This document shows positions 35,098 to 44,214 of a stretch of DNA of 64,000 nucleotides, piece by piece; within the stretch, counting starts at the first letter, position 1, and each line of letters begins with the position of its first letter. The stretch covers positions 124,001-188,000 of the forward strand of contig CAYFMQ010000003.1 of assembly GCA_964344255.1 (NCBI GenBank). Direction: 5' to 3'. A model generated the notes under the pieces. It searched no databases, had not been told where the DNA came from, and saw only the letters and a list, made by a program, of their open reading frames with translations. A program made the position numbers and the translations under genes. The stretch is from JAJFIE01 sp964344255 (GTDB lineage: Bacteria > Pseudomonadota > Alphaproteobacteria > Rhodospirillales > Casp-alpha2).

Positions 35098-36141
35098 ATG
35101 GTGAGCCCCATGGATAAACCCGTAAAACTTTCATGCCGGAACGTCTGGAAAGTGTTTGGCGACGGCGCGAAGGATTTATTTGCAGGCGGGAAGACGCCGG
35201 GCGCTGATGAGTTGGCCGGCGGCGGCTTCATCGGTGCTGTCAGGGATGCCAATCTTGATGTCCATGAAGGTGAGATTTTCATCATTATGGGGCTTTCAGG
35301 GTCGGGAAAATCGACGCTGGTACGGTGCCTGACCCGTCTGATTGACCCGACAGCGGGTGAAATCCTGTTCGATGCACAGGACCTGATGAAAGTCAGCAAT
35401 GAAGAACTCATCGACATGCGCCGCCACAAGATGGGCATGGTGTTCCAGCACTTCGCCCTGCTTCCCCATCGGACCGTGCTTGGCAACGTTGCCTTTCCTC
35501 TAGAAGTGCAGGGCGTCGACCGCCAGACGCGTGAAGAACGGGCACTCAAGATCATCGAACTTGTGGGCCTTGAAGGGCGGGAGAATTACTACCCGAGGGA
35601 ACTTTCCGGCGGGCAGCAGCAACGGGTCGGCATAGCGCGATCTTTAGCAGTGGAGCCGGACGTATGGTTCTTGGATGAGCCGTTCTCGGCTCTCGATCCC
35701 CTGATCCGTCGCGAAATGCAGGATGAATTCCTGCGGCTTCAGAACGTGTTGCACAAAACGATTGTTTTTATCACCCATGATTTCGATGAAGCGATTCGAC
35801 TGGCGGACAGGATCGCCATCATGAAGGACGGAGAGATCATTCAGATCGGCACGCCGGAAGAACTGGTGCTATCACCGGCGACGGATTATGTCCGTGAATT
35901 TACCCGCGGTATTCCCCGCGCCAAGGTGCTGAGCGCAGGCGCCATGATGTCGCCCAAGAGCAGAGATACATACTCAGAGACCACGTCCGCCACAACCCGC
36001 ATCGAAGCGTTGGTGTCGCGTGCCGCCGATATGGCCAAGGGGGATGTGTTCTCCGTTACCGATGAAACGGGTGCGATTGTCGGCGAGTTGAGTCGCGAAG
36101 CGGTAATCGATTCCCTGACCGATGCAGAGGAAAAAGCATGA
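35098..36141 (+). CDS. OpuAA/ProV-type ABC transporter ATPase
   Basis: 347 residues: ABC ATPase with GLSGSGKST (65-73), LSGGQQQRVGIA signature (about 168-179) and FLDEPFSALDP Walker B, and a C-terminal segment (about 295-347) in the place of the CBS pair of ProV, shortened to one repeat-like unit. ATG 35098 or 35110 may be the start. It energises the fused permease, whose start overlaps its stop by four bases. The C-terminal domain could sense ionic strength, as in OpuA; reduced CBS makes that uncertain. Confidence 0.9.
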   Translation: MVSPMDKPVKLSCRNVWKVFGDGAKDLFAGGKTPGADELAGGGFIGAVRDANLDVHEGEIFIIMGLSGSGKSTLVRCLTRLIDPTAGEILFDAQDLMKVSNEELIDMRRHKMGMVFQHFALLPHRTVLGNVAFPLEVQGVDRQTREERALKIIELVGLEGRENYYPRELSGGQQQRVGIARSLAVEPDVWFLDEPFSALDPLIRREMQDEFLRLQNVLHKTIVFITHDFDEAIRLADRIAIMKDGEIIQIGTPEELVLSPATDYVREFTRGIPRAKVLSAGAMMSPKSRDTYSETTSATTRIEALVSRAADMAKGDVFSVTDETGAIVGELSREAVIDSLTDAEEKA

Positions 36142-38144
36142 CAGCGCTTTCCCCCACGGCTTCGGGTAACCAGCAGATACGCTTGAACAAGTGGCTGCTG
36201 GCGTGGGGTGTGATGCTGCTGGCGGTAATCGTGCTTTATTTCCTGAAAGACCTGATGCCCTGGGCGTTCAAGTACCCCCGGGCCATGGTCATTCCCATCC
36301 GCTTCTGGATCAGCGATTTTATGAAGTGGCTGCTGGACAGCTTCGATCTTGGCCTGTTTACCTTCAAGGAACTGACCCGGTTCTTGTCCTGGCTGATCGA
36401 GCAACCTTACAACATTGCCCGTAGCCTGCTGTCCACCGGCTTCCTACAAGGACAGGGGAGTTACGCCGTCCAGGTCTTCCCGCGTCTTTCCTGGATTGCC
36501 CTGATCGTCGCCATCGTTCTTCTGGGCCGTTACGCCAAGGATTGGAAACTGGCGGCGCTCGTCGGCGTCTGTTTCCTCTATCTTGCCCTGTTCGACCAAT
36601 GGGACAGCGCCATGGTGACCTTGTCGTCGATCGTCATCGCCGTGCCGTTCGGCGTGATAGGCGGGCTTTTGTTGGGGATCGCCGGTTACCGGTCCTATCG
36701 TTTCCGGATGGTGTTGATGCCAATCCTGGACCTGATGCAGACAGTGCCGGTTTTTGCCTATCTGGTGCCGGTCCTGATTCTATTCGGTTTCAGTCCAGTC
36801 TCCGCCATGATCGCAACGATCATCTACGCAATGCCGCCCATGGTGCGCGTTACCATGCTGGCCCTTGATCAGGTGCCGGAAGAGGTAACAGAAGCGGGCC
36901 GCATGACCGGATGCTCCAGCCGACAACTTCTGTGGAAGGTTCAGTTACCTTCGGCTACCCATACCCTGATGGTTGGCGTAAACCAGGTCGTCATGCTGTC
37001 GCTGAACATGGTGATTATCGCTTCCATGATCGGCGCCGGCGGATTGGGTTTTGACGTCCTGAGCGCCTTGAAGCGCCTGCAGATCGGCGAGGGTATTGAG
37101 GCCGGCCTGGCTATCACGTTGCTGGCGATTGCCATGGATCGTCTGTCGCAGGCCCTGTCACGCCGTCCGCCTCCCGTTCATGGCGAGCAGGCCGGAAACT
37201 GGCTTCAACGTCATCCCTTCCTCGTCATCACGCTTATCACCATTGCCGTTACTTGGATATTGGGCCTGTTTACGCCAGCCATGAATGCGGTACCCGATGC
37301 GCTCAAGATCACAACGGGATCCTTCTGGGGGGATGTTGTGAAGTGGATCAACGTCAATTATTTCGACCAGTTGGACGCGATCAAGAACTTCCTGCTTCTG
37401 AACCTGATGATCCCCTTCAAGCGCTTCCTGCTGTCATTGCCGTGGATCGGGGTTGTCGGCCTTGTCGCCCTGGCGGGCTATCAGCTCGGCGGCTGGCGTC
37501 TGTCATTGTTGACGGGGCTTTTAACCGTCTTTATCGCCGCGGTCGGTCTTTGGGCCAAGGCCATGGTGACGGTATACCTTTGCGGAATTGCGGTAATTAT
37601 CGTTTGCCTGATCGGTATTCCAATCGGTATGGCGGCAGCCCGCAATGAGCGGCTTCACCGGATTGTCGGCGTCGTGATCGATACGCTTCAGACGCTACCC
37701 AGTTTTGTCTACCTGATGCCGGTTGTCATGCTGTTCCGGGTCGGTGATTTTGCCGCCATGCTGGCGGTGATTGCCTATGCCATCGTGCCGGCGATCCGTT
37801 ATACCGATCATGGTATCCGGAACGTTCCGCCGGCCCTGATTGAGGCCGCAACCCAGGCCGGATGCACCAAACGGCAAATATTGTGGAAGGTGCAGCTTCC
37901 GATCGCGCTTCCGGAGATCATGCTGGGAATCAATCAGACCATCATGATGGCGCTTTCCATGCTGGTTATCACGGCCCTGGTCGGCACACGCGAACTGGGT
38001 CAGGAAGTCTATATCGCGCTAACCAAGGCAGATACAGGGCGCGGCCTGGTGGCGGGCGTATGCGTAGCCTTTATCGCCATTATCGCTGATCGCCTGATCG
38101 GGGCCTGGGCGAAGCGCCGCAAGCAGGAACTGGGATTGGAATAA
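36138..38144 (+). CDS. Fused double ProW/OpuAB-type permease
   Basis: 668 residues, about twice the usual ProW length. Two complete permease units each carry an EAA loop: EVTEAGRMTGCSSRQLLWKV (about 253-272) and EAATQAGCTKRQILWKVQLP (about 570-590). So the heteromeric or homodimeric permease core of an OpuA system is one polypeptide. Membrane helices fill both halves; the first half has an additional N-terminal hydrophobic region. Start overlaps the ATPase stop by four bases (ATGA), a coupling arrangement. Role: quaternary amine import. Confidence 0.9.
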   Translation: MTALSPTASGNQQIRLNKWLLAWGVMLLAVIVLYFLKDLMPWAFKYPRAMVIPIRFWISDFMKWLLDSFDLGLFTFKELTRFLSWLIEQPYNIARSLLSTGFLQGQGSYAVQVFPRLSWIALIVAIVLLGRYAKDWKLAALVGVCFLYLALFDQWDSAMVTLSSIVIAVPFGVIGGLLLGIAGYRSYRFRMVLMPILDLMQTVPVFAYLVPVLILFGFSPVSAMIATIIYAMPPMVRVTMLALDQVPEEVTEAGRMTGCSSRQLLWKVQLPSATHTLMVGVNQVVMLSLNMVIIASMIGAGGLGFDVLSALKRLQIGEGIEAGLAITLLAIAMDRLSQALSRRPPPVHGEQAGNWLQRHPFLVITLITIAVTWILGLFTPAMNAVPDALKITTGSFWGDVVKWINVNYFDQLDAIKNFLLLNLMIPFKRFLLSLPWIGVVGLVALAGYQLGGWRLSLLTGLLTVFIAAVGLWAKAMVTVYLCGIAVIIVCLIGIPIGMAAARNERLHRIVGVVIDTLQTLPSFVYLMPVVMLFRVGDFAAMLAVIAYAIVPAIRYTDHGIRNVPPALIEAATQAGCTKRQILWKVQLPIALPEIMLGINQTIMMALSMLVITALVGTRELGQEVYIALTKADTGRGLVAGVCVAFIAIIADRLIGAWAKRRKQELGLE

Positions 38145-38159
38145 GACAAGGGATTGATC

Positions 38160-39044
38160 ATGGATAATGAAACTGTAAAAAACCAGGTTCGCAATCTTTC
38201 CTGTTGGCAGGGCGAGGTGGAGATCGAGCCGCTAAGCGGCGGTTTGAGCAACCTCAATTTCACGGTCACAGACCAGGGGAAACGTTATGTCGTACGCATG
38301 GTTGGCGATGACGAGCCGGTCCATTGCGTCATGCGTTTCAACGAACTGGCCGGCCTGAATGCCGCCCACGCCATCGACCTGACGCCCGGTATCTACCATC
38401 ATGAGCCGGGCATCATGGTTCTCGATTTCGTCGATGGCAAAACCTATGACGCAGAGGATGTCTGCAATGTCGATAACCTGCTCAGGATTGTGCCATTGGT
38501 CAAACAGCTCCACGAAGAGGGCAAGTACCATATCGTTGGGCCTTGTCTTGGTTTCTGGGTGTTTCGCCTGCACCGGAGCTACGCGCAGATCCTGCGCGAC
38601 GGCAACAGCCGCATGATTCCTGAACTTGGCAAATACATGGATATCAACGATGAACTGGAAAAGGCTATCGGTCCTGTCGAACTCAGGTTCTGCCATAACG
38701 ATCTGTTGCCAGCCAACTTCATCGATACAGGCGACAAAATATGGCTCATCGATTGGGAGCACTCGGGGTATGGCGCACGCCTGTTCGATCTCGCCAATAT
38801 CTCTTCCAACGCCCAGTTGCCAGAAGAGGCCGAACGGCGGATGCTTGAAGCGTATTATGGAGAGGAAGCCACTGATTACCGCTGGCGCAGGTTCAAGGCG
38901 TTTCGGGCGGCCTCACACCTCAGGGAAGCCATGTGGAGCATGGTTTCCGAAATCCATCTCGATCTGGATGTTGATTACGTTGCATACACGCAAGAAAACC
39001 TCGACGCATTCGAGGTTGCTTATGGGGAATTCAAGAAATTATGA
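38160..39044 (+). CDS. Choline kinase/aminoglycoside phosphotransferase-like kinase (copy 1)
   Basis: 294 residues of the APH/choline-kinase family. GGLSNLNFTV forms the nucleotide loop start, CHNDLLPANFI (about 180-190) is Brenner's motif with the catalytic Asp, and LIDWEHSGYG (about 196-205) the metal-binding Asp. ATG 38160 is preferred to TTG 38154. It lies 15 bases after the permease and overlaps the next DMGDH-like gene by four bases. It could phosphorylate choline, ethanolamine or a related alcohol, and the phosphorylated product might be the DeoR effector. Substrate unproven. Confidence 0.85.
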   Translation: MDNETVKNQVRNLSCWQGEVEIEPLSGGLSNLNFTVTDQGKRYVVRMVGDDEPVHCVMRFNELAGLNAAHAIDLTPGIYHHEPGIMVLDFVDGKTYDAEDVCNVDNLLRIVPLVKQLHEEGKYHIVGPCLGFWVFRLHRSYAQILRDGNSRMIPELGKYMDINDELEKAIGPVELRFCHNDLLPANFIDTGDKIWLIDWEHSGYGARLFDLANISSNAQLPEEAERRMLEAYYGEEATDYRWRRFKAFRAASHLREAMWSMVSEIHLDLDVDYVAYTQENLDAFEVAYGEFKKL

Positions 39045-41494
39045 GCGATAACGCTACATTTCCGACACAAGCCCGTGTCGTCATCATTGGGGGGGGCATC
39101 ATCGGGTGTTCCACGGCGTATCACCTCGGAAAAATGGGGTGGAAAGATGTCGTCCTGCTTGAAAGGGCGAAGTTGACCAGCGGCTCGACGTTTCATGCCG
39201 CCGGCCTTGTCGGGCAGTTGCGTTCGAACGCCAATGTAACGCAGCTTCTCAAATACAGCGTCGAACTGTACGACAGCCTGGAACAGGAAACGGGTCAGGC
39301 TACGGGTTGGAAAATGAGCGGCTGTCTGCGTCTCGCTACAAACGATCAACGCATGATTGACTACAAGCGACAGGCGACTATGGCGCGCAGCTTCGGCCTG
39401 GAAATGGAAATATTGAACCCCGAAGAATGCATGGAACTCTGGCCAGTTATGGACGGCACCGATCTGGCTGGCGGTTGCTTTATGCCGACGGACGGCCAGG
39501 CTAACCCCTCGGACATCACCCAGGCCCTGGCGAAAGGCGCCCGCAGCAACGGTGTCAGGATCATTGAGGACTGTGGCGTCTCGGCTGTTCATGTGAGTAA
39601 CGGTCGTGTGACGGAGGTCTCTACCTCCGAAGGGGATATTACCTGTGAATACGTGGTGAACTGCGGTGGGCAATGGGCGCGGGAAGTGGGGGCATTGGCG
39701 GGTGTGAATGTGCCGCTCGTATCTGTGCAGCACCAGTACATGGTTACCGAACCCATCGAAGGGTTGCCGCGCGACATGCCAACCATTCGTGACCCCGACC
39801 GGCGTATTTACTTCAAGGAAGAAGTTGGCGGGCTGGTCGCCGGCGTCTATGAGCCTAATCCCATTCCATGGGCGAATGACGGCATTCCCGAAGGATTCCA
39901 TTTCACCTTACTTGATTCCAACTGGGAACATTTCGAACCCGCGATCGAGCAATGCATGGAACGGGTGCCTTTGCTTGAAGACGCCGGAATCAAGGAACTG
40001 ATCAACGGCCCTGAATCGTTTACCCCCGACGGTAATTTCATATTGGGTGAATCGCCCGAGGTGGAGAATTTTTATGTGGGCGCAGGATTTAACGCCTTCG
40101 GCATCGCTTCCGGCGGCGGCGCGGGTAAGGCCCTGGCGGAATGGATCATGGCGGGTGAGCCGCCTATGGACTTGGGGCCTGTGGACATCAGGCGATTCGG
40201 ACCGCACCACCAGGAAATCGACTGGGTGCGGAACCGGACGTTAGAGCTTTATGGCAAACATTACACCCTGCCGTGGCCGTTTGAAGAGCACACATCGTGT
40301 CGCCCCCTCAGAACATCGCAACTTTATGACAGGCTGAAAGGGCAGGGCGCTTGCTTTGGTGAAAAAATGGGCTGGGAGCGTCCCAACTGGTTTGCTCCGG
40401 ACGACGTCGAACCAAAGGACGAGTATTCCTTCCTGCGCCAGAACTGGTTTGAGCATGTCGGTGAAGAACACAAGGCCGTGCGCGAGCGGGTCGGCCTGTT
40501 CGATCAGTCATCGTTCGCCAAGTTCGAAATGCGCGGTCCCGATGCGGAGAAGGCGTTGTCCTGGATATGCGCCAATAACGTAGACAAACCGGTCGGACGC
40601 GTCACCTATACCCAGATGCTGAACCAGCGGGGCGGTATCGAATGCGATCTGACCGTTGCGCGGTTTGCTGACGATCTCTATTACATCGTTACAGGCACGG
40701 GATTCAGAACCCATGATTTCACATGGATCAGGCGCAATATTCCCTTTGATTGCGATGCTGAACTGGTGGATATCACCGATGAGGGATTCACGCTTTCGCT
40801 CATGGGGCCGCGGGCGCGGGATGTTCTCTCCGGCGTTACAAGCGCTGACGTTTCCAACGCGGCGTTTCCTTTCGGGCATTGTCGGGAAGTGCCCATTGCC
40901 GGCGCTACGGTGCGGGCGCTGCGCATTACCTATGCCGGGGAATTAGGGTGGGAACTGCATGGCAACAAGAACGACGCCTTAGCAGTCTACGATAGTCTGA
41001 TGACCGCCGGTGAAGCACACGGTATAGCCAATGCCGGTTACAGGACGATCGAATCGCTTCGCCTTGAAAAGGGTTACCGCGCCTGGGGTTCCGATATCGG
41101 GCCGGATTACACGCCCTTTGAATCCGGTTTGGGGTGGGCCGTCAAATTGAGCAAAAATACCCCGTTCATGGGTCGCGAAGCCGTGGCCGGTAAAAAAGGC
41201 GCGGTTCAGAACAAACAGTTGGCCTGTTTTACGCTGGATGGCGTTGAGAACGTTCTGCTTGGGCGGGAGACCATCTATCGCAATGGTGAACGCGTCGGCT
41301 GGCTATCGAGTGCCGGATGGGGGTACACGGTAGGCAAGAATATCGGTTTCGGCTATATCCGAAATGCCGAGGGCGTTACGGAAGAGTATATCCTGTCAGG
41401 TGAGTACGAGCTGGAAGTGGCGACGGAACGTTTGGCATGCCAGGTTCATCTGGAGCCTTTGTATGATCCTACAATGGCCAGGGTAAAAGTGTAG
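39041..41494 (+). CDS. Dimethylglycine/sarcosine dehydrogenase-like flavoprotein with GcvT domain (copy 2)
   Basis: 817 residues with the layout of copy 1: FAD domain with VVIIGGGIIGCS (about 12-23), covalent flavin His52 in FHAAGLVGQL, middle linker domain and a GcvT domain from about 445. The two copies share the HAAGLVGQLR start and the WERPNWFAP segment near 440-450, pointing to an old duplication. The start overlaps the kinase gene by four bases. It would oxidise a different methylated amine, or a later intermediate, of the same pathway. Distribution of two such enzymes around an importer suggests stepwise demethylation, e.g. dimethylglycine then sarcosine. Confidence 0.9.
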   Translation: MSDNATFPTQARVVIIGGGIIGCSTAYHLGKMGWKDVVLLERAKLTSGSTFHAAGLVGQLRSNANVTQLLKYSVELYDSLEQETGQATGWKMSGCLRLATNDQRMIDYKRQATMARSFGLEMEILNPEECMELWPVMDGTDLAGGCFMPTDGQANPSDITQALAKGARSNGVRIIEDCGVSAVHVSNGRVTEVSTSEGDITCEYVVNCGGQWAREVGALAGVNVPLVSVQHQYMVTEPIEGLPRDMPTIRDPDRRIYFKEEVGGLVAGVYEPNPIPWANDGIPEGFHFTLLDSNWEHFEPAIEQCMERVPLLEDAGIKELINGPESFTPDGNFILGESPEVENFYVGAGFNAFGIASGGGAGKALAEWIMAGEPPMDLGPVDIRRFGPHHQEIDWVRNRTLELYGKHYTLPWPFEEHTSCRPLRTSQLYDRLKGQGACFGEKMGWERPNWFAPDDVEPKDEYSFLRQNWFEHVGEEHKAVRERVGLFDQSSFAKFEMRGPDAEKALSWICANNVDKPVGRVTYTQMLNQRGGIECDLTVARFADDLYYIVTGTGFRTHDFTWIRRNIPFDCDAELVDITDEGFTLSLMGPRARDVLSGVTSADVSNAAFPFGHCREVPIAGATVRALRITYAGELGWELHGNKNDALAVYDSLMTAGEAHGIANAGYRTIESLRLEKGYRAWGSDIGPDYTPFESGLGWAVKLSKNTPFMGREAVAGKKGAVQNKQLACFTLDGVENVLLGRETIYRNGERVGWLSSAGWGYTVGKNIGFGYIRNAEGVTEEYILSGEYELEVATERLACQVHLEPLYDPTMARVKV

Positions 41495-41529
41495 GTGTAA
41501 AGGCAAAGCTTAAATGCAGGGAGAGGGCA

Positions 41530-42450
<921 letters not shown>

Positions 42451-42491
42451 ATCGTAAAAATTCTCATTTTGAAATATTGAATCCCACACTG

Positions 42492-42525
42492 AGCCTCCCA
42501 ATATGAGAAATTGGGAGCCTTTTTG
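42492..42525 (+). terminator. Intrinsic terminator of the amine operon
   Basis: CTCCCAAT pairs with ATTGGGAG (8 bp plus an outer pair after one mismatch) around ATGAGAA and is followed by CCTTTTT, 40 bases behind the last kinase gene. Confidence 0.8.
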
Positions 42526-42558
42526 TGGTTCAAACTCCCTAATGTATTGGAATTAAAC

Positions 42559-42586
42559 AATGTTCATTCTTGGCATGAACATTGCG
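42559..42586 (+). promoter_or_regulatory. Inverted repeat overlapping a sigma54-type promoter
   Basis: AATGTTCAT and ATGAACATT form a perfect 9-bp inverted repeat around TCTTGGC. Overlapping it, TTGGCATGAACATTGC matches the sigma54 consensus (TTGGCACG-N4-TTGC), with GG and GC ten bases apart. The predicted start of transcription is near 42597. Confidence 0.5.
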
Positions 42587-42603
42587 GAGAAAGGAGATAT
42601 CGA

Positions 42604-42675
42604 ATGGTGATAACTGATATGCAGCGATCACTGCCGATAGAGGTTAATGGAGCCTCCTTGAGGTTACCAGATTGA
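42604..42675 (+). CDS. Possible 23-residue peptide or part of a small RNA
   Basis: ATG 42604 follows AAAGGAGAT with good spacing, and an in-frame TGA ends the 23-codon ORF at 42675, overlapping the left arm of a strong terminator. The peptide (starts MVITDMQRSL, ends ASLRLPD) has no feature I recognise. If the sigma54 site drives transcription from about 42597, the Shine-Dalgarno would be lost and the transcript would be a ~135-base RNA, not an mRNA. Confidence 0.35.
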   Translation: MVITDMQRSLPIEVNGASLRLPD

Positions 42676-42733
42676 GCAGGCGGTTTATAACTCTCCCCCG
42701 GGCTTACCGCCTGCTCAATACCTCGTTTTTTTG
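42672..42733 (+). terminator. Long-stem orphan terminator
   Basis: TTGAGCAGGCGGT and ACCGCCTGCTCAA pair perfectly over 13 bp around a 21-base loop, with a run of seven T at 42726-42732. It ends no annotated protein gene other than the 23-residue ORF. Confidence 0.75.
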
Positions 42734-42779
42734 TACAGCTGCTTTCTTATTAGAAGCATCTGTATCGAGCAACGAGGGA

Positions 42780-42980
42780 GATCGAACTTAAAATATAAAG
42801 CAGCAACCCTTGCGACCTTTTTTGTTGCGGATAAGGAAGCTTTTTTGGGTTGTTGTCAGAGGCCTGGCGAGCGGGTACACCACCCATTCCCTCCCCCGTA
42901 TCTGCTTGCCAGGTTCTGAGTTTCCGGGTGCGCCCGATCAAAGAAAGCCGTCACTTATTCTGGGAAGTGACGGCTTTTTC
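42780..42980 (+). ncRNA. Candidate small RNA ending in an intrinsic terminator
   Basis: The stretch between the two terminators has no ORF of interest but can fold: CCTGGCGAGC (from about 42862) pairs with GCTTGCCAGG (ending about 42914) with one mismatch, extended by TCAG/CTGA, and a 13-bp terminator stem AAAGCCGTCACTT/AAGTGACGGCTTT with TTTTT ends it at 42979. The terminator could instead serve the minus-strand alcohol dehydrogenase gene. Confidence 0.3.
42944..42980. terminator. Perfect 13-bp terminator hairpin
   Basis: AAAGCCGTCACTT (42944-42956) and AAGTGACGGCTTT (42965-42977) with loop ATTCTGGG and T tract on the plus strand; lies 33 bases beyond the stop of the minus-strand Fe-ADH gene. 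Confidence 0.85.
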
Positions 42981-43012
42981 TTCTTTTTGAAAACGGAATG
43001 TTGGAAATTTTT

Positions 43013-44185
43013 TTATAGGCGGCCTTCCATGGCGGCTTCCAGCATTTGGCGCATTTCGGCGGCGCTTGCCTTGACGGGGTTGCCTCCGGTTGAAGGATCC
43101 TGCTCGGCCATGATTGAAATTTCTTCAATTCTGCTTTCCTCGACGCCCAGTTCCTCAGCCGTGTGCGGGACGTTAAAGGTTTCGCGAAGCTCCATGACCC
43201 ATTCCATAACGCCGTCAAAACTGGCATTACTTAAGCCGATGAAGTGGGCCAGGCGTCCCATTTTGCCCTCAATGGCAGGGCGGTTGAACTGCATGACATA
43301 GGGCATGAAGACGGCATTGCTCAGCCCGTGATGGGCATCGTAAATGGCGCCAACGGGATGTGAAAGCGAGTGAATTGCTCCCAGTCCTTTCTGGAAAGCG
43401 GTAGCACCCATGGCGGCCGCGCACATCATGTGACTGCGAGCTTCCATGTCAGAGCCGTCTTCGACAGCCCTGGGCAACCACTCACGGATCAGGCGCATGC
43501 CTTCAACGGCAATCCCCTCCGCCATGGGATGATAGCTGGGCGCCGAGTAGGCTTCCAGGCAATGGGCCAGGGCATCCATGCCCGTAGCCGCCGTAATATG
43601 CGGTGGTAGGCCTGCAACCAGCGCAGGATCGCAGATAACAATGCTGGGCATCATGGTGGGATGGAAAATGATAAGTTTCCGGTGAGTATCCTCATTGGTA
43701 ATTACCGAAGCACGTCCCACTTCCGAACCCGTACCAGAGGTAGTGGGAACGGCGATAATCGGTGGTACGGCATCGGCATTAACCCGGGTCCAGTTATCGC
43801 CGACATCTTCGAAATCCCAGATCGGCAGCGTTTGCCCAACCATCAGGGCTATGGCTTTTCCCGCATCCAGGCCACTGCCGCCGCCAAAGGCAATGACACC
43901 GTCATGATTGCCAGATTTATACGCTTCCACACCGGCATCGACATTGGCGCCGACAGGATTGGGCTTGATGTCGCTGAACAGGCCTGTTGGCATACCGTCT
44001 GCCTCGTTTGCCGCAATGGCGTCCTTGACCATGGGAAGACCGGCAAGGCCCGGATCCGTTACCAACAAGGGGCGTTTCATGCCTAAAGACCGGCAGGCAT
44101 CCGCCAGTTCAGAAATGCGGCCGATACCGAAGCGCATGGCTGTCGGAAAATTCCAGTTGCTGACCAGATTGTCGATGTTGCTCAT
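43013..44185 (-). CDS. Iron-containing (group III) alcohol dehydrogenase
   Basis: 390 residues. NAD-binding GGGSGLDAGK (about 98-107), the PTTSGTGSEV loop and the metal ligands in ATGMDALAHCLEAY (Asp, His; about 195-208) and HSLSHPVGAIYDAHHG (two His; about 265-282) define the Fe-ADH family. It oxidises an alcohol to an aldehyde or the reverse. The aldehyde dehydrogenase encoded 29 bases upstream on the strand could take the product, giving alcohol-to-acid oxidation. Group III ADHs also reduce phosphonoacetaldehyde in phosphonate synthesis, an alternative given the AEP cluster nearby, but this is not favoured. Confidence 0.9.
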   Translation of the reverse strand: MSNIDNLVSNWNFPTAMRFGIGRISELADACRSLGMKRPLLVTDPGLAGLPMVKDAIAANEADGMPTGLFSDIKPNPVGANVDAGVEAYKSGNHDGVIAFGGGSGLDAGKAIALMVGQTLPIWDFEDVGDNWTRVNADAVPPIIAVPTTSGTGSEVGRASVITNEDTHRKLIIFHPTMMPSIVICDPALVAGLPPHITAATGMDALAHCLEAYSAPSYHPMAEGIAVEGMRLIREWLPRAVEDGSDMEARSHMMCAAAMGATAFQKGLGAIHSLSHPVGAIYDAHHGLSNAVFMPYVMQFNRPAIEGKMGRLAHFIGLSNASFDGVMEWVMELRETFNVPHTAEELGVEESRIEEISIMAEQDPSTGGNPVKASAAEMRQMLEAAMEGRL

Positions 44186-44214
44186 ATCTTTCCTCTCGTT
44201 GCGGGTATAAGCGG

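Noticed and set aside
42738..42804. GCTGCTTT...AAAGCAGC pair
   Set aside because: Eight base pairs with a 51-base spacer in AT-rich DNA; no supporting structure inside.
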